Source of the DNA: Vibrio diabolicus
GTDB lineage: Bacteria; Pseudomonadota; Gammaproteobacteria; Enterobacterales; Vibrionaceae
Direction: 5' to 3'
DNA length: 64,000 bases
Assembly: GCA_001048675.1 (NCBI GenBank)
Contig: CCKK01000002.1
Location: 248,001 to 312,000 of the forward strand
Every line of letters starts with the position of its first letter. Within the stretch, counting starts at the first letter, position 1. The notes beneath the pieces are model-generated. The model searched no databases. It was not told the origin of the DNA and saw nothing but the letters and a program-made list of their open reading frames with translations. The position numbers and the translations under genes are program-made. Positions 25,627-34,476 of this stretch are shown here, piece by piece.

Positions 25627-25815
25627 ACTCTATCCCTCATCCGTATATTATCGCTACTGTTTTATCTTAGATGCCATGTGATTACTAGCGGTATACGCTG
25701 CCTTTAGAGTTTTCTTCGCTTCCATTATTTCTATTTAAAGGGGCGATAGAAATATTTTGTTGGTCATCACATAAGCAATTCATAAAATCCGCCATCTAAA
25801 TAATTTTTAGGCGAT

Positions 25816-26148
25816 ATGACTATGAAAAAGCGAGTGATGTGTCTTGCGTTAGCGGCATCATTGACGGGATGTGTGACGTTCCCGACCCAAGAATCTGAGC
25901 AAGTCCAAGTGCTTTGGGACAACGTGAATGCGATTGAAAACTGCGAGCTAATGGGAACGGTAATTGGCTCGGAAGGGCACTTTTATGATTATTGGCTGCA
26001 CGCAGATAAAGACATGGTTTGGGGTACGTTAAACCAAATACGCATCAAAGCGGCAGATTTGGGCGCAGATACATTGTATTTATATGAGCCGTTGGACTTC
26101 TCCACATCGGTTACTATGTTTGCTAATGCTTATAAGTGCAAACAGTGA
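25816..26148 (+). CDS. DUF4156-like small lipoprotein
   Basis: A 110-residue protein with a signal peptide and lipobox LTGC; the mature part contains CELMGTVIGSEGH and the GADTLYLY ending typical of DUF4156 lipoproteins of unknown function. Cys residues at the start and end of the mature domain may form a disulfide. The ATG at 25822 is an equally possible start. A hairpin terminator follows. Confidence 0.78.
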   Translation: MTMKKRVMCLALAASLTGCVTFPTQESEQVQVLWDNVNAIENCELMGTVIGSEGHFYDYWLHADKDMVWGTLNQIRIKAADLGADTLYLYEPLDFSTSVTMFANAYKCKQ

Positions 26149-26168
26149 TAATTTTACTTTTCCGAAAG

Positions 26169-26197
26169 CAAAGACAGGCGAAATGTGCCTGTCTTTG
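26169..26197 (+). terminator. Hairpin terminator after the DUF4156 gene
   Basis: CAAAGACAGGC (26169-26179) pairs perfectly with GCCTGTCTTTG (26187-26197) over a 7-base loop. The T-tract is inside the stem end, so strength is uncertain. Confidence 0.6.
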
Positions 26198-26254
26198 ATC
26201 TTGCTGCCAAACAACAAGTTTACGTCTGTGCGCGTTGCGATGAGCACTTTTCAG

Positions 26255-27283
26255 CTAATTTACATTCGCTGTAGCCACAGCCGTCGTGTCAGAAAACGAC
26301 AGCGTGAAGTCTTGTTCGGTATTTAATACTTTGGCTGGGAACTCCAAGCTTAACTGTGCGTGTGGTGCGACTTCTGAAGCGATACTGGTGACGAATTTTC
26401 GGGTTTCACCCGGAGAGATTGACAAGTTATTTCCCCCTCGTGATGAGAGCTCTGCGATCCCCATGGTTTCAAGTGTGTTACCCGCAGTATCTGCTAAGTT
26501 CAACAAAGATTCCGATTTATACACTAGCTCTCCGCTTTCGGTGCGATAGGCATTAAACGTGTTGAAGTTTGGCTGTAATGAACCTTGTGAACCGACGTTA
26601 GTGACGGAAAACGTCACATTAGAGCCATCAAAATTCTCGACTTTCACCAACACGTTACCGTCTTGGTAACGCGCTGCTGCGGCAGCACTGGCTTGCTGTT
26701 TCTGTCTCTGTTGTTCTTTCTCAATGTTGCTTAACTGTTCCTGCTCGCTAGCAATTCTATTTTCTGCCATGGCGTAAGATTGATCCACCATTGCTAGCAA
26801 AGCGGGGATTGAATACAACGTGAGACCTTCCAAATGGTCAAAGTCGATTTTGGCATGCTGAGTAAGTTCGTGGTTCGAGAACTGGCAGTAACCATCAATC
26901 AAGCTAACAAATGCGACTTCAAAAGTACCTTGTAATCGACTCACTTCCTGCGCGGCTTTTTCTAAATCTGAGCGTACTTTTCTGATCTCTTCCAATGTCT
27001 TTTGTGGCAAACGTCCATTGGGTGACACATCGTTGGAAACCGAGACCAGTGCTTCGGTCACAAATGGATTGTTTTCGGCTGGAATCACTGTGGTGATGCG
27101 GTTGGATTTAGTGATGTCTTCGCCCAGTAAAACCATCATTTTTTGCGATACGGCAGTTGTGTTGCCCGCTAAAACATCACTACAGCTTGGAGACGTATTC
27201 GCATACGCGGCGAATGCGGTAAAAAGTGAAAAGATAACGGACCAGCCAGTGGCGACGAGTCCTGTCGTGGTTCGAGTGTTCAT
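26255..27283 (-). CDS. Secreted protein of unknown function with coiled coil
   Basis: I do not recognise this 342-residue protein. It has a clear signal peptide (cleavage after AAYA, about residue 28), two mature Cys (PSC and YCQF), a Glu/Gln-rich coiled coil of about 45 residues (around 165-210) ending in an Ala run, and a C-terminal beta-rich domain (KVENFDGSNVTFSVTNVGSQG) that resembles a FxLYD or invasin-like beta sandwich. It is probably periplasmic. GAGG lies about 10 bases before the ATG. No operon partner is evident. Confidence 0.65.
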   Translation of the reverse strand: MNTRTTTGLVATGWSVIFSLFTAFAAYANTSPSCSDVLAGNTTAVSQKMMVLLGEDITKSNRITTVIPAENNPFVTEALVSVSNDVSPNGRLPQKTLEEIRKVRSDLEKAAQEVSRLQGTFEVAFVSLIDGYCQFSNHELTQHAKIDFDHLEGLTLYSIPALLAMVDQSYAMAENRIASEQEQLSNIEKEQQRQKQQASAAAAARYQDGNVLVKVENFDGSNVTFSVTNVGSQGSLQPNFNTFNAYRTESGELVYKSESLLNLADTAGNTLETMGIAELSSRGGNNLSISPGETRKFVTSIASEVAPHAQLSLEFPAKVLNTEQDFTLSFSDTTAVATANVN

Positions 27284-27313
27284 CCTGATAACCCCTCTGT
27301 CATTTGGTGCGAT

Positions 27314-27523
27314 TCACTGACGTAATTGCCAATCAAAAGACTGGCTCGCGACATTCAGAATGGTTCTGGTCAATCCTTCGTAGTGGGTATGCCCGCAGAT
27401 GCTTTCTAGTCGTTTACCAATCGCTAAGCCACGACTGAGTAAAGTGTCTGAAATTGAGAACATTAATGCTGCGAAGTTGATGTCTTTTGTTTGAAAGATA
27501 GACGTAACTTTTCTAACCATCAA
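27314..27523 (-). CDS. Doubtful 69-residue frame
   Basis: A frame beginning MMVRKVTSIFQTKDINF lies 30 bp upstream of the secreted-protein gene on the same strand. It has no Shine-Dalgarno, no signal peptide and no recognised family. It may be 5' leader sequence of the gene below rather than a gene. Confidence 0.2.
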   Translation of the reverse strand: MMVRKVTSIFQTKDINFAALMFSISDTLLSRGLAIGKRLESICGHTHYEGLTRTILNVASQSFDWQLRQ

Positions 27524-27640
27524 ATACGTGATTAGGTTCTCATTTTTATATGAGTGAGAGGATCAAGAGAAAACAGGCACTTACTGTAGAGAGTTGATTT
27601 GAGAGAAAAATATAAAATTTTTTGGGGAACTTTTTTGATG

Positions 27641-27674
27641 CTGCCTTTGAGACTTTTTCGAATCTCAAAGGCAG
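27641..27674 (-). terminator. 12-bp hairpin downstream of the aminotransferase
   Basis: CTGCCTTTGAGA (27641-27652) pairs perfectly with TCTCAAAGGCAG (27663-27674) over a 10-base loop. It lies 20 bp after the aminotransferase stop. There is no U-tract on the minus strand, so it may be an RNA-stabilising or Rho-assisted end. Confidence 0.5.
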
Positions 27675-27694
27675 ATTCTAACGCATGCGCTTAA

Positions 27695-28843
27695 TTACAA
27701 AGCGTTGAGTACATCCGCAAGTCGAGTGACAGCAGTCGTCAGTTCTTCTGGTGTGGCATTGGTAAAGTTAAGACGCAGAGCGGCTTTTACCTTTGAACCT
27801 TCCGGATAAAATACCGGGCTTGGCACTACAGCAACCCAGTTTGCGAGTAGAGTTTTCGCCAGTTCGAACGTGTCACATTCTGGAATTTCTACCCAGACAA
27901 ACATACCACCATCGACAGGTTTGAGTACGCAACTTTCCGGCAGCTGTTTTTGCAGCTCAGCAAACATGACATCGTAACGTGATTTGTAAAGCGCGCAGAT
28001 GGTTGAAATGTGCGTTTCGAAGTTGTCATGTTGCAGTAGACCGTGCAGCAAAGCTTGCATAGGAATACTAGAGTGCAGATCGGCACCTTGTTTGATTTTG
28101 ATGAGTGGCTCAAGGTAACTGCGTTTGCCCGTTACCACACCAATACGCAAGCCTGGTGAGGCGATTTTGGAGAATGAACGCAATACGATGGAGTGCTGCG
28201 GGCAGAACTCCGAAACCAGCGGCAGTGCTTCACCAGAAAAACGCAGCTCGCGGTATGGTGCGTCTTCAATAAATGCCACGTCGTATTGGATACAAAGCTC
28301 GGCAACTTTTTGGCGAGTCTCTAGCGCCCAGCATACGCCCGTTGGGTTGTGAAAATCGGGCACGGCGTAGAACATTTTTGGTTGCTGCGTGGCAAAGCAT
28401 TGCTCGAGTTCTTCAAGGTTTGGGCCACACTCGGTTTGCGAAACGGTCACGATGTTAGCTTGCACTAAACCAAATACCTGCATAGCACCAAGGTAGCTTG
28501 GTGCTTCCATCACCACTTTATCGCCCGGATTCACGTACGCACGCGCAATCAAATCTAGCCCTTGCTGAGAACCCGTTGTGATCATCGCCAAATGAGATTC
28601 TGGTAGCTGGTAATAATCGGTCAAAAAGTTAAGTAGCGGTGCGTAGCCTGCTGTTGCGCCGTATTGAAATACCTCTGGCATGTTCGCGAGGTTTTCGAGC
28701 GTCGGTTTCATTAAGTCGATCGGGAAGGTTTTTTCGTCCGGTAAGCCACCCGCAAGAGAAATGACGTTCTTATCGCTCGCTGCTGCGAGGATCTCTCGAA
28801 TGTAGGATGACTTAGTTTGTTGTAATGACTGTGCGATTTCCAT
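27695..28843 (-). CDS. PLP-dependent aminotransferase (2-aminoadipate/aromatic type)
   Basis: The 382-residue fold-type-I protein has ISLAGGLPDEKTFP at the N terminus, YAVPDFHNPTGVCW (Asn and Pro of the PLP ring pocket), FIEDAPY (Asp binding the pyridine nitrogen) and the lysine in SFSKIASPGLRIGVV. These are features of the LysN/ArAT-I subgroup that transaminates 2-aminoadipate, aromatic or branched amino acids. Unlike the MocR protein at 4.8 kb it has no DNA-binding domain. It is divergent from an AraC-GyrI regulator, which probably controls it. Confidence 0.85.
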   Translation of the reverse strand: MEIAQSLQQTKSSYIREILAAASDKNVISLAGGLPDEKTFPIDLMKPTLENLANMPEVFQYGATAGYAPLLNFLTDYYQLPESHLAMITTGSQQGLDLIARAYVNPGDKVVMEAPSYLGAMQVFGLVQANIVTVSQTECGPNLEELEQCFATQQPKMFYAVPDFHNPTGVCWALETRQKVAELCIQYDVAFIEDAPYRELRFSGEALPLVSEFCPQHSIVLRSFSKIASPGLRIGVVTGKRSYLEPLIKIKQGADLHSSIPMQALLHGLLQHDNFETHISTICALYKSRYDVMFAELQKQLPESCVLKPVDGGMFVWVEIPECDTFELAKTLLANWVAVVPSPVFYPEGSKVKAALRLNFTNATPEELTTAVTRLADVLNAL

Positions 28844-28913
28844 GTGCTGTGCTTCTCGTAATTGTTCTTTTTTTTATGTCAGAAATAGTATAGGTAAATT
28901 GCCAAGCTTGGTG

Positions 28914-28952
28914 TGTCCATTTATGCTGTTAAACATGTCCATTTATGCTATT
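28914..28952. promoter_or_regulatory. Tandem operator repeat, 22-bp period
   Basis: TGTCCATTTATGCTGTT (28914-28930) recurs as TGTCCATTTATGCTATT (28936-28952), 16 of 17 identical, starts 22 bp apart, that is two helical turns on the same DNA face. It lies in the 112-bp gap between the aminotransferase and the AraC-GyrI gene and ends 3 bases before the latter's GTG. AraC-family proteins typically bind such direct repeats. It probably controls both genes. Confidence 0.65.
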
Positions 28953-28955
28953 TAA

Positions 28956-29840
28956 GTGAAAGTTTACTCCGTGAGCCATCAACAAGTTTCCAGAATCAAT
29001 GACGTGCTGTTTTACATTCATCAGGACATTAGCAGAGAGTTATCGGCTAAAGAGCTAGCAGATGTAGCAGCCTATTCTGAACAACACTTCCATCGTATTT
29101 TTAAAGATGTAGTGGGGGAGTCTGTCCATCAATATATCCGCCGCACAAGAATGGAATACGCCGCCAACCAACTGATGTTTGATACCAGCTCATCGGTGTT
29201 AGACATTGCTAACAAGTGCGGCTTTAGCTCGGTATCTTCTTTTAGCCGAGCGTTTAAAGCGACGTTCGCTATGTCTCCCGGTGCGTGGCGAAAGCATGAT
29301 TTACAAGTCGCAGAAAAACCGTATTTGAAGGATCCGGAAGTGGCTGCGGGTTATCATCGGGTTGCGAAACGCGAGTTGCCAGAACCTAAAATTATGGAGG
29401 TCCCACAACGCTTTGCGGCGTATGTGCGACATGAGGGTTATAGCCGTTCCATTCGCAATGCGTGGCTGATTTTGAAGGCGTGGGCAAGTTCTGAGAATCG
29501 GGACTTTTCGGTTCAATATGGTTTGCATCACTCCAACCCTGCTTGGGTCGAACTCGACAAGTGTCGTTATGTGGCTTGTATGGCAATTGATACGCCGCTC
29601 AAAGTGCGCGGCGTCGTGAATCAAATGACGATTCCGGGTGGTTTGCATGCCGTCTTTCGCTTAACGGGCGTATATGGTGAGCTTCTTCCTCAACTCAGTA
29701 TGGTACTAGAGAAGTGGTTGCCTAACTCTGGCTTTAAACAGCGTTCTACACCCGCTTATGTCCATTATCATAAAAATCACTTTCTCAGCCATGATGAGGC
29801 GTTTGAGCTGGATTTCTATCTACCCATTAGCTTCTTCTAA
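28956..29840 (+). CDS. AraC-family regulator with GyrI-like effector domain
   Basis: The 294-residue protein has an N-terminal AraC DNA-binding domain (about 8-112: ELSAKELADVAAYSEQHFHRIF and VLDIANKCGFSSVSSFSRAF) and a C-terminal GyrI/SOUL-like small-molecule domain (about 145-290, with RFAAYVRHEGYS), the Rob/SbmC arrangement. Such proteins respond to hydrophobic or toxic compounds. The start is a GTG without a clear ribosome-binding site; GTG at 28971 is also possible. The tandem repeat immediately upstream suggests autoregulation together with the divergent aminotransferase. Confidence 0.85.
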   Translation: MKVYSVSHQQVSRINDVLFYIHQDISRELSAKELADVAAYSEQHFHRIFKDVVGESVHQYIRRTRMEYAANQLMFDTSSSVLDIANKCGFSSVSSFSRAFKATFAMSPGAWRKHDLQVAEKPYLKDPEVAAGYHRVAKRELPEPKIMEVPQRFAAYVRHEGYSRSIRNAWLILKAWASSENRDFSVQYGLHHSNPAWVELDKCRYVACMAIDTPLKVRGVVNQMTIPGGLHAVFRLTGVYGELLPQLSMVLEKWLPNSGFKQRSTPAYVHYHKNHFLSHDEAFELDFYLPISFF

Positions 29841-29910
29841 GGATGAAAACGAACGTATTATCTTGTGAGTCGATTTGTGGTGAGCAAAGAGCTGACCAAG
29901 AGCGCCATGA

Positions 29911-29941
29911 AGAAAAGGCAGAGCTTGTGCTGACTCTGCCA
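29911..29941 (-). terminator. Terminator of the DUF4382 gene
   Basis: On the minus strand GGCAGAG and CTCTGCC pair over a 10-base loop and are followed by TTTTC. It lies 13 bp after the stop of the DUF4382 gene. Confidence 0.7.
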
Positions 29942-29953
29942 TTTCTAGGGATC

Positions 29954-30991
29954 TTAAAAGTTTGCGTCTGTATTAGTACCAACGGATACGTTAAGTCCGC
30001 TAGTTGATTGATAAATGCTGAAAGTTTCGTCAGCGACAATACCTTCTTCAGAATCGTCATTTGCCGTACAGGTATAACCGACCGAGTAAGTACCAGGTTC
30101 TACAAAACCGAATTCGTACTCGTAATTTGCATCATCAACATCTTGAACCACGTTCGCTGCTGCGATTGGCATTGCTTGGCCTTCTGCGCCGGCAAATGGC
30201 CCCATGTTTTCTTCAGCGATATTTCCTTGATATAAGTAGACCGCGTGCGCATATCCGTTTGCACTTGGGGTATCCGTTTCGCAGCTTTGATAGGTCAATG
30301 TTGCGACATCACCCTGAATCTCCCCCGTTGTAACCGTGTTAATTAAAGTGACGGAGGTGCGTTGAATGCTGTAGCCTTCATTTTGGCCTGTTCCGTCTTT
30401 TAAGCCACGGCGCAGATCAAATTCAACTACGAACTCATTACTGTCAGGGTTGACTGCAAAGGTGTTGTTAAAGAACAGTACCCCAGAATCAGGATCCTTT
30501 CCGACACCTTGTGGGCAAGCCCCATCACCTTTGACGGTCAGTGGGATTTGATTTCCTGTCGCTTCGTCAATTACATACGATGGGTAGTTTGGATGATCGC
30601 CATCATTAGCAAACACGCAGAGTTTATAATTACCAGTTGGTATCAGTTCATCATCCACCAATTCTTGTGCGTCACTGCCTTGGAAGTTGAGTAAGTTAAC
30701 ACTTAGGGGGAGTGGATCTTCACCATCGGGAAGGGGGTTACCATCTTCGTCGACCAAATTGCCTTCTTCGTTTGTTTTATACACATCGAATACTTGTGGT
30801 GTGCCACCATCAAGAGGAAGAAATGCAACTTTGTTATATGTGATCACCACTTCTGATACGTCATCAATAGGGGCATCTGATACAGACAAAGTAACAGGAG
30901 TCATTGTACTGACAGAGTCACTGTCTGAATTACAGCCAATAAGTGCAACGGCTATTGATGCACTGATTAGGCCAATTTTCATGCTGTTCAT
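29954..30991 (-). CDS. DUF4382-type lipoprotein
   Basis: A 345-residue acidic lipoprotein with lipobox LIGC (Cys20) followed by a Ser/Asp linker. The domain beginning TLSVSDAPIDDVSEVVITYNKVAF (read in part) is the DUF4382 signature, a carboxypeptidase-regulatory-like beta domain. The C-terminal third, with FGFVEPGTYSVGYTC, looks like another beta-sandwich. Many Asp residues and an acidic tail suggest surface exposure and possibly calcium binding. The ATG at 30991 has AAGG 8 bases upstream. Function unknown. Confidence 0.75.
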   Translation of the reverse strand: MNSMKIGLISASIAVALIGCNSDSDSVSTMTPVTLSVSDAPIDDVSEVVITYNKVAFLPLDGGTPQVFDVYKTNEEGNLVDEDGNPLPDGEDPLPLSVNLLNFQGSDAQELVDDELIPTGNYKLCVFANDGDHPNYPSYVIDEATGNQIPLTVKGDGACPQGVGKDPDSGVLFFNNTFAVNPDSNEFVVEFDLRRGLKDGTGQNEGYSIQRTSVTLINTVTTGEIQGDVATLTYQSCETDTPSANGYAHAVYLYQGNIAEENMGPFAGAEGQAMPIAAANVVQDVDDANYEYEFGFVEPGTYSVGYTCTANDDSEEGIVADETFSIYQSTSGLNVSVGTNTDANF

Positions 30992-31223
30992 TAGATGTAC
31001 CTTTTTATGAGAAGTGTATTAAATGTAGCCGATTATTGGCAAAGTACAGAATAACAACGAGCGGAGTTACCGGGTCGAAAACAGCGACGAACCATCATTA
31101 AGAAGTTCAGTAAAAGTGTGCTCAAATCGACGATATTGTGCTCAATGAAGTGCTATGGTTAAGAATGTGTCGCTCAAAAAATGAGCGGAGATATACATCA
31201 ATAACTCTAGCCAAGAGGTCTCT

Positions 31224-31463
31224 ATGTTAGGTGAAAATCACTCATTAACTCATGAATTCCCAGAACATTTGGATACCATTACTCAGCTTGCCGAAAACGA
31301 TGCATCATTTGCTGAAACCGTTAAAAACTACAATGCTTTAGATAAGGAAATCCGCGTACTAGAACTGCAAGGAAGCCCGATTGATGATCACGAAATGAAC
31401 GTGTTAAAACATAATCGAGCTGAGCTCAAAGATTGGCTCCACTCGAGAATTATGGGCTCTTAG
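31224..31463 (+). CDS. YdcH-family (DUF465) small protein
   Basis: This 79-residue, all-helical, charged protein has the pattern FPEHLDTITQLAENDASF and YNALDKEIRVLE typical of YdcH/DUF465 proteins of unknown function. AGAGG precedes the ATG. It stands alone and is followed by a perfect-stem terminator. Confidence 0.85.
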   Translation: MLGENHSLTHEFPEHLDTITQLAENDASFAETVKNYNALDKEIRVLELQGSPIDDHEMNVLKHNRAELKDWLHSRIMGS

Positions 31464-31476
31464 CGACGCAATGATC

Positions 31477-31505
31477 ATCGGCTCGTAATCTACGAGCCGA
31501 TTTTA
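31477..31505 (+). terminator. Terminator after the YdcH gene
   Basis: ATCGGCTCGTA (31477-31487) and TACGAGCCGAT (31491-31501) pair perfectly over a 3-base loop, followed by TTTTA. Confidence 0.85.
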
Positions 31506-31536
31506 GTTTCAAGGGACGATGCCAAGTATTCCAACA

Positions 31537-32208
31537 TTAGGGTTGCTGAGCAGGAGCTTGGAGTGGCAGGTGGCCTGTTTTTACCCAAATGATCGTTTCT
31601 TGCTCTACAAAAGGAAAGTGCTCACTCATATGTGGACTGCGTATCCAAGAGTAGGGAGGATAGGTTCCTAGCTCGTCTTTAAACTCCCCCGATAACACAA
31701 AAATTTCTTCACCACCAAAGTGACGGTGTGGTTGAAACTTCTCGTCTTTCGGCCATTTAACCAATGCGACATGTTCATTCTCAAAATCATGCAATGGCAT
31801 GACTTTCAGCCCACCAATGCCAGGTAACCAATTCGCTTCGTTCGTGTTGATGCGAACTGTTTCAAGATCATCAGAATTGAATTGATTTAGTTTAACTAAA
31901 ATCACACAGCCTTCTTTGCTACAGGGCGCATGCTGACTTCCAGGAGGGTTACGCAAGTAGGTTCCAGCAGGGTAGTCACCATCTTCGTCAGAGAACACTC
32001 CTTCGAGCACTAATATTTCTTCTCCGTGAGGATGAGGATGAGTCGAAAAGTGCGAGTTTGGCTCATACTTCACTACGCTGGTGGTGTGCCCTGATTCTTT
32101 GGCTTCTCTTTCCAAAGGTTTACGCCACACGCCTTTGGAAGGGCTGGCGATCCACTCCTGTTCCCCTGTTTCTATCACGATTCTTTTCGAGAAATCCATA
32201 TTCAACAT
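31537..32208 (-). CDS. Bicupin protein, ChrR-like domains
   Basis: The 223-residue protein has two cupin repeats. The first carries THPHPHGEEILVLEGVFSDE (about 57-76), the second QPHRHFGGEEIFVLSGEF (about 157-174), both with the His-x-His...Glu metal pattern of the ChrR/anti-sigma cupin group. There is no N-terminal anti-sigma domain, so it is a stand-alone bicupin, perhaps an oxygenase or a metal/oxidant sensor. It is divergent from the zinc operon and its start is about 150 bp from the first Zur-like box. Confidence 0.75.
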   Translation of the reverse strand: MLNMDFSKRIVIETGEQEWIASPSKGVWRKPLEREAKESGHTTSVVKYEPNSHFSTHPHPHGEEILVLEGVFSDEDGDYPAGTYLRNPPGSQHAPCSKEGCVILVKLNQFNSDDLETVRINTNEANWLPGIGGLKVMPLHDFENEHVALVKWPKDEKFQPHRHFGGEEIFVLSGEFKDELGTYPPYSWIRSPHMSEHFPFVEQETIIWVKTGHLPLQAPAQQP

Positions 32209-32358
32209 ACTGAAATTCCGTTACTTATCTAATGATTGACTCTCAATAGTATACGTATAAAAAACATCAATTGATTCACTTGTTGATAGTCAAAATCAGG
32301 GATTGAATACGAGCTAGCAGTCGGAACCGAGTTAAATTTCTGCTTGTGTAATGATAAT

Positions 32359-32373
32359 TGTTATATTATAACA
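32359..32373. promoter_or_regulatory. Zur box 1
   Basis: TGTTATATTATAACA has two perfect 7-bp arms around one central base, the core of the gamma-proteobacterial Zur consensus GAAATGTTATANTATAACATTTC-like palindrome. It lies 43 bp before the GTG of the porin gene, so zinc-loaded Zur should repress the operon. Confidence 0.8.
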
Positions 32374-32386
32374 TCGCAAAATTAAA

Positions 32387-32401
32387 TGTTATAACATAAC
32401 A
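32387..32401. promoter_or_regulatory. Zur box 2
   Basis: TGTTATAACATAACA matches the same 7-1-7 palindrome with one mismatch and starts 28 bp after box 1. It overlaps the region just before the Shine-Dalgarno AAAGGAAAG. Two boxes suggest cooperative, tight repression. Confidence 0.65.
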
Positions 32402-32415
32402 AAAGGAAAGAAGTA

Positions 32416-33558
32416 GTGAATAAGAAATTGGTTTCTCTCGCGATCGGTAGCATTTTTGCGTCCCCTGTTTTTGCCGATACATTATCGAACCCACAGATTG
32501 GTGTTGTTGTTGATGGCTACTACCAAGATGGTCAACGTCATAATTCTGAGCGCGAAGAAGGCTTTGGCCTAGGCCATACGGAATTGAACTTATCATCAAA
32601 TATTGACGATAAGTTTCACGGTGCGTTGACCGCTGTTCTTGAAAGTCGTGGCGATGAGACAGAATTAGAGCTTGAAGAAGCATTCATCGAAACTTTGGCA
32701 TTGCCATACGGTGTAAACGTGCGCGCAGGCCGATTCCTATCTGACTTCGGTTACCTCAACAATCAACACATGCACACTGACAGTTTCGTTGAACGCCCAA
32801 TTGCTTACCGTACTTTCCTTGGTTCGCATTACTATGATGACGGTGTACGCGCAAACATCGTTCTGCCAACCGATCTTTACGTGAAGTTTGGTGTAGAAGC
32901 ATTAAGCGGCAACAAGATGTCTTCTGTTGAAGATGGCTCTAAAGTTGGTGTTTACACGACAACGATGAAGCTTGGTAATGATTTCTCTGAATCTTCAAGT
33001 TGGCAGTTTGGTTTAAGTTACCTGCGTAACGAAAATGGCAAAGTTAAAGAATTCGAAGATCACGACCATGGTCATGGTCACGAAGAAGAACATGACCACA
33101 GCCACGCTGCGGCTGTAACGGGTGCGAACCTATACGGCGCAGATTTTGTGTGGAAGTGGGCACCAGATGGTAACTACAAGTACAGCAACTTCACGCTATC
33201 TGCGGAATACATGTTGTTAGACGGTGTAGTAGACAGCAAATACAAGAACGATGCAGAGTCACCAGACAACTTAAGCGCATACTATGTTTCGGGCGTTTAT
33301 CGCTTCAACCCAAGCTGGTCTGCAGGCCTACGTTACGGCGAAGCAGAAAGCTATGATGGCCACGCACACGGCGATCATATGCATTTCACAGCACTGAATG
33401 ATAAAGAGATGGATGCGATGATCGCATGGGATTCTTCTCATTTCGGTACGATCCGTGCGCAATACACTCGCATTGATAACCAAGACAGCGAAACAGACAA
33501 CGTGTTTACTCTGCAATACGTGATGACATTTGGAGCGCACGGTGCACATGCGTTCTAA
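32416..33558 (+). CDS. Outer-membrane barrel with His-rich loops, putative zinc porin
   Basis: The 380-residue protein has a signal peptide (cleaved after SPVFA, about residue 20) and alternating beta strands ending in an aromatic C-terminal Phe, as in outer-membrane barrels. Two predicted loops are rich in His and acidic residues: HDHGHGHEEEHDHSH (about 216-230) and HAHGDHMH (about 315-322). These should bind zinc. It is first in a Zur-controlled operon with ZnuA- and ZnuB-like genes, so it probably admits zinc across the outer membrane without a TonB plug. The start is a GTG with AAAGGAAAG upstream. Confidence 0.8.
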   Translation: MNKKLVSLAIGSIFASPVFADTLSNPQIGVVVDGYYQDGQRHNSEREEGFGLGHTELNLSSNIDDKFHGALTAVLESRGDETELELEEAFIETLALPYGVNVRAGRFLSDFGYLNNQHMHTDSFVERPIAYRTFLGSHYYDDGVRANIVLPTDLYVKFGVEALSGNKMSSVEDGSKVGVYTTTMKLGNDFSESSSWQFGLSYLRNENGKVKEFEDHDHGHGHEEEHDHSHAAAVTGANLYGADFVWKWAPDGNYKYSNFTLSAEYMLLDGVVDSKYKNDAESPDNLSAYYVSGVYRFNPSWSAGLRYGEAESYDGHAHGDHMHFTALNDKEMDAMIAWDSSHFGTIRAQYTRIDNQDSETDNVFTLQYVMTFGAHGAHAF

Positions 33559-34474
33559 ACTTGCGATAAGTAAATGCAGTTTAGTGATGATGGCGGCGGG
33601 ATCTGCCATCATCTCTTCGCCTGCTTTGGCTCTCAACATTTTCGTTTGTGAGCCTGAATGGAAAGCTTTTCTTGAAAGTCATGCCCCAAACGCCACCATT
33701 TACTCAGCAACTACGGCTAAGCAAGATCCGCATTATGTTCAAGCTCGTCCGTCTTTAATTGCCAAGATGCGCCAAGCTGACATGGCGATGTGCTCTGGCG
33801 CTGAGTTGGAGGTAGGTTGGCTGCCGATGCTTCAAAATCGAAGTGGCAATAGTGCCGTTCAAAATGGTGCTCAAAGCATGATTTATGCGACCGATTTCGT
33901 GCGTATGTTGGACTCTCATGATCATGTTGACCGCAGCATGGGGGACATTCATGCGCACGGAAACCCACATGTTCAATTTGCGGCAAATGACATGATTCCG
34001 TTGTCTCGCAAAGTAACGGAGCGCTTAAAAGCGATTGATCCCGACAACGCACAAAGTTACCAAGTTAATGGTATGAAGTTTCGCGCGCAGTGGCAAAAAA
34101 AGCTTAATGAATGGGAACAAAAAGCTCAACCATTACAGGGGAAACGGGTCGTTGGATATCACTCCACCTACCGATACTTGTTTGATTGGCTAGGTATGGT
34201 TCAAGTCGCTGATCTTGAACCGAAACCGGGGATATCGCCAACGACCTCACATCTGCAATCTTTAACTCAATTGGATGCCAAACAGTTTGACGCTATTGTG
34301 TTTTCATCTCATCAAGATCAACGTCCGGCGATGTGGTTACAGCAACAAACGGATAAGCCTGTAGCGCAGTTACCTTTGACGGTCTCAAAACAGCAAAGTT
34401 TAGATGATCTCTATGATGAGGTGATCACTGATCTGCTCGCCACGTTGGTATCACCCAGTTCAGTGAAATTTTAA
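33548..34474 (+). CDS. ZnuA-like zinc-binding periplasmic protein
   Basis: This 308-residue cluster A-I binding protein has a signal peptide (to about SSPALA) and His ligands in the expected order: DPHYVQARPS, NPHVQFAAND and GYHSTYRYLFDWLG. A short DSHDHVDRSMGDIHAHGN stretch is the counterpart of ZnuA's His-rich loop. It overlaps the porin gene by 11 bp (ATG 33548 inside its last codons), so the genes are coupled. It differs from textbook ZnuA, and it may be a second zinc system beside the housekeeping ZnuABC. Confidence 0.85.
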   Translation: MRSKLAISKCSLVMMAAGSAIISSPALALNIFVCEPEWKAFLESHAPNATIYSATTAKQDPHYVQARPSLIAKMRQADMAMCSGAELEVGWLPMLQNRSGNSAVQNGAQSMIYATDFVRMLDSHDHVDRSMGDIHAHGNPHVQFAANDMIPLSRKVTERLKAIDPDNAQSYQVNGMKFRAQWQKKLNEWEQKAQPLQGKRVVGYHSTYRYLFDWLGMVQVADLEPKPGISPTTSHLQSLTQLDAKQFDAIVFSSHQDQRPAMWLQQQTDKPVAQLPLTVSKQQSLDDLYDEVITDLLATLVSPSSVKF

Positions 34475-34476
34475 TT

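Noticed and set aside
27695..28843. MocR-type regulator
   Set aside because: The PLP domain is similar, but there is no N-terminal winged helix; it is a plain aminotransferase.
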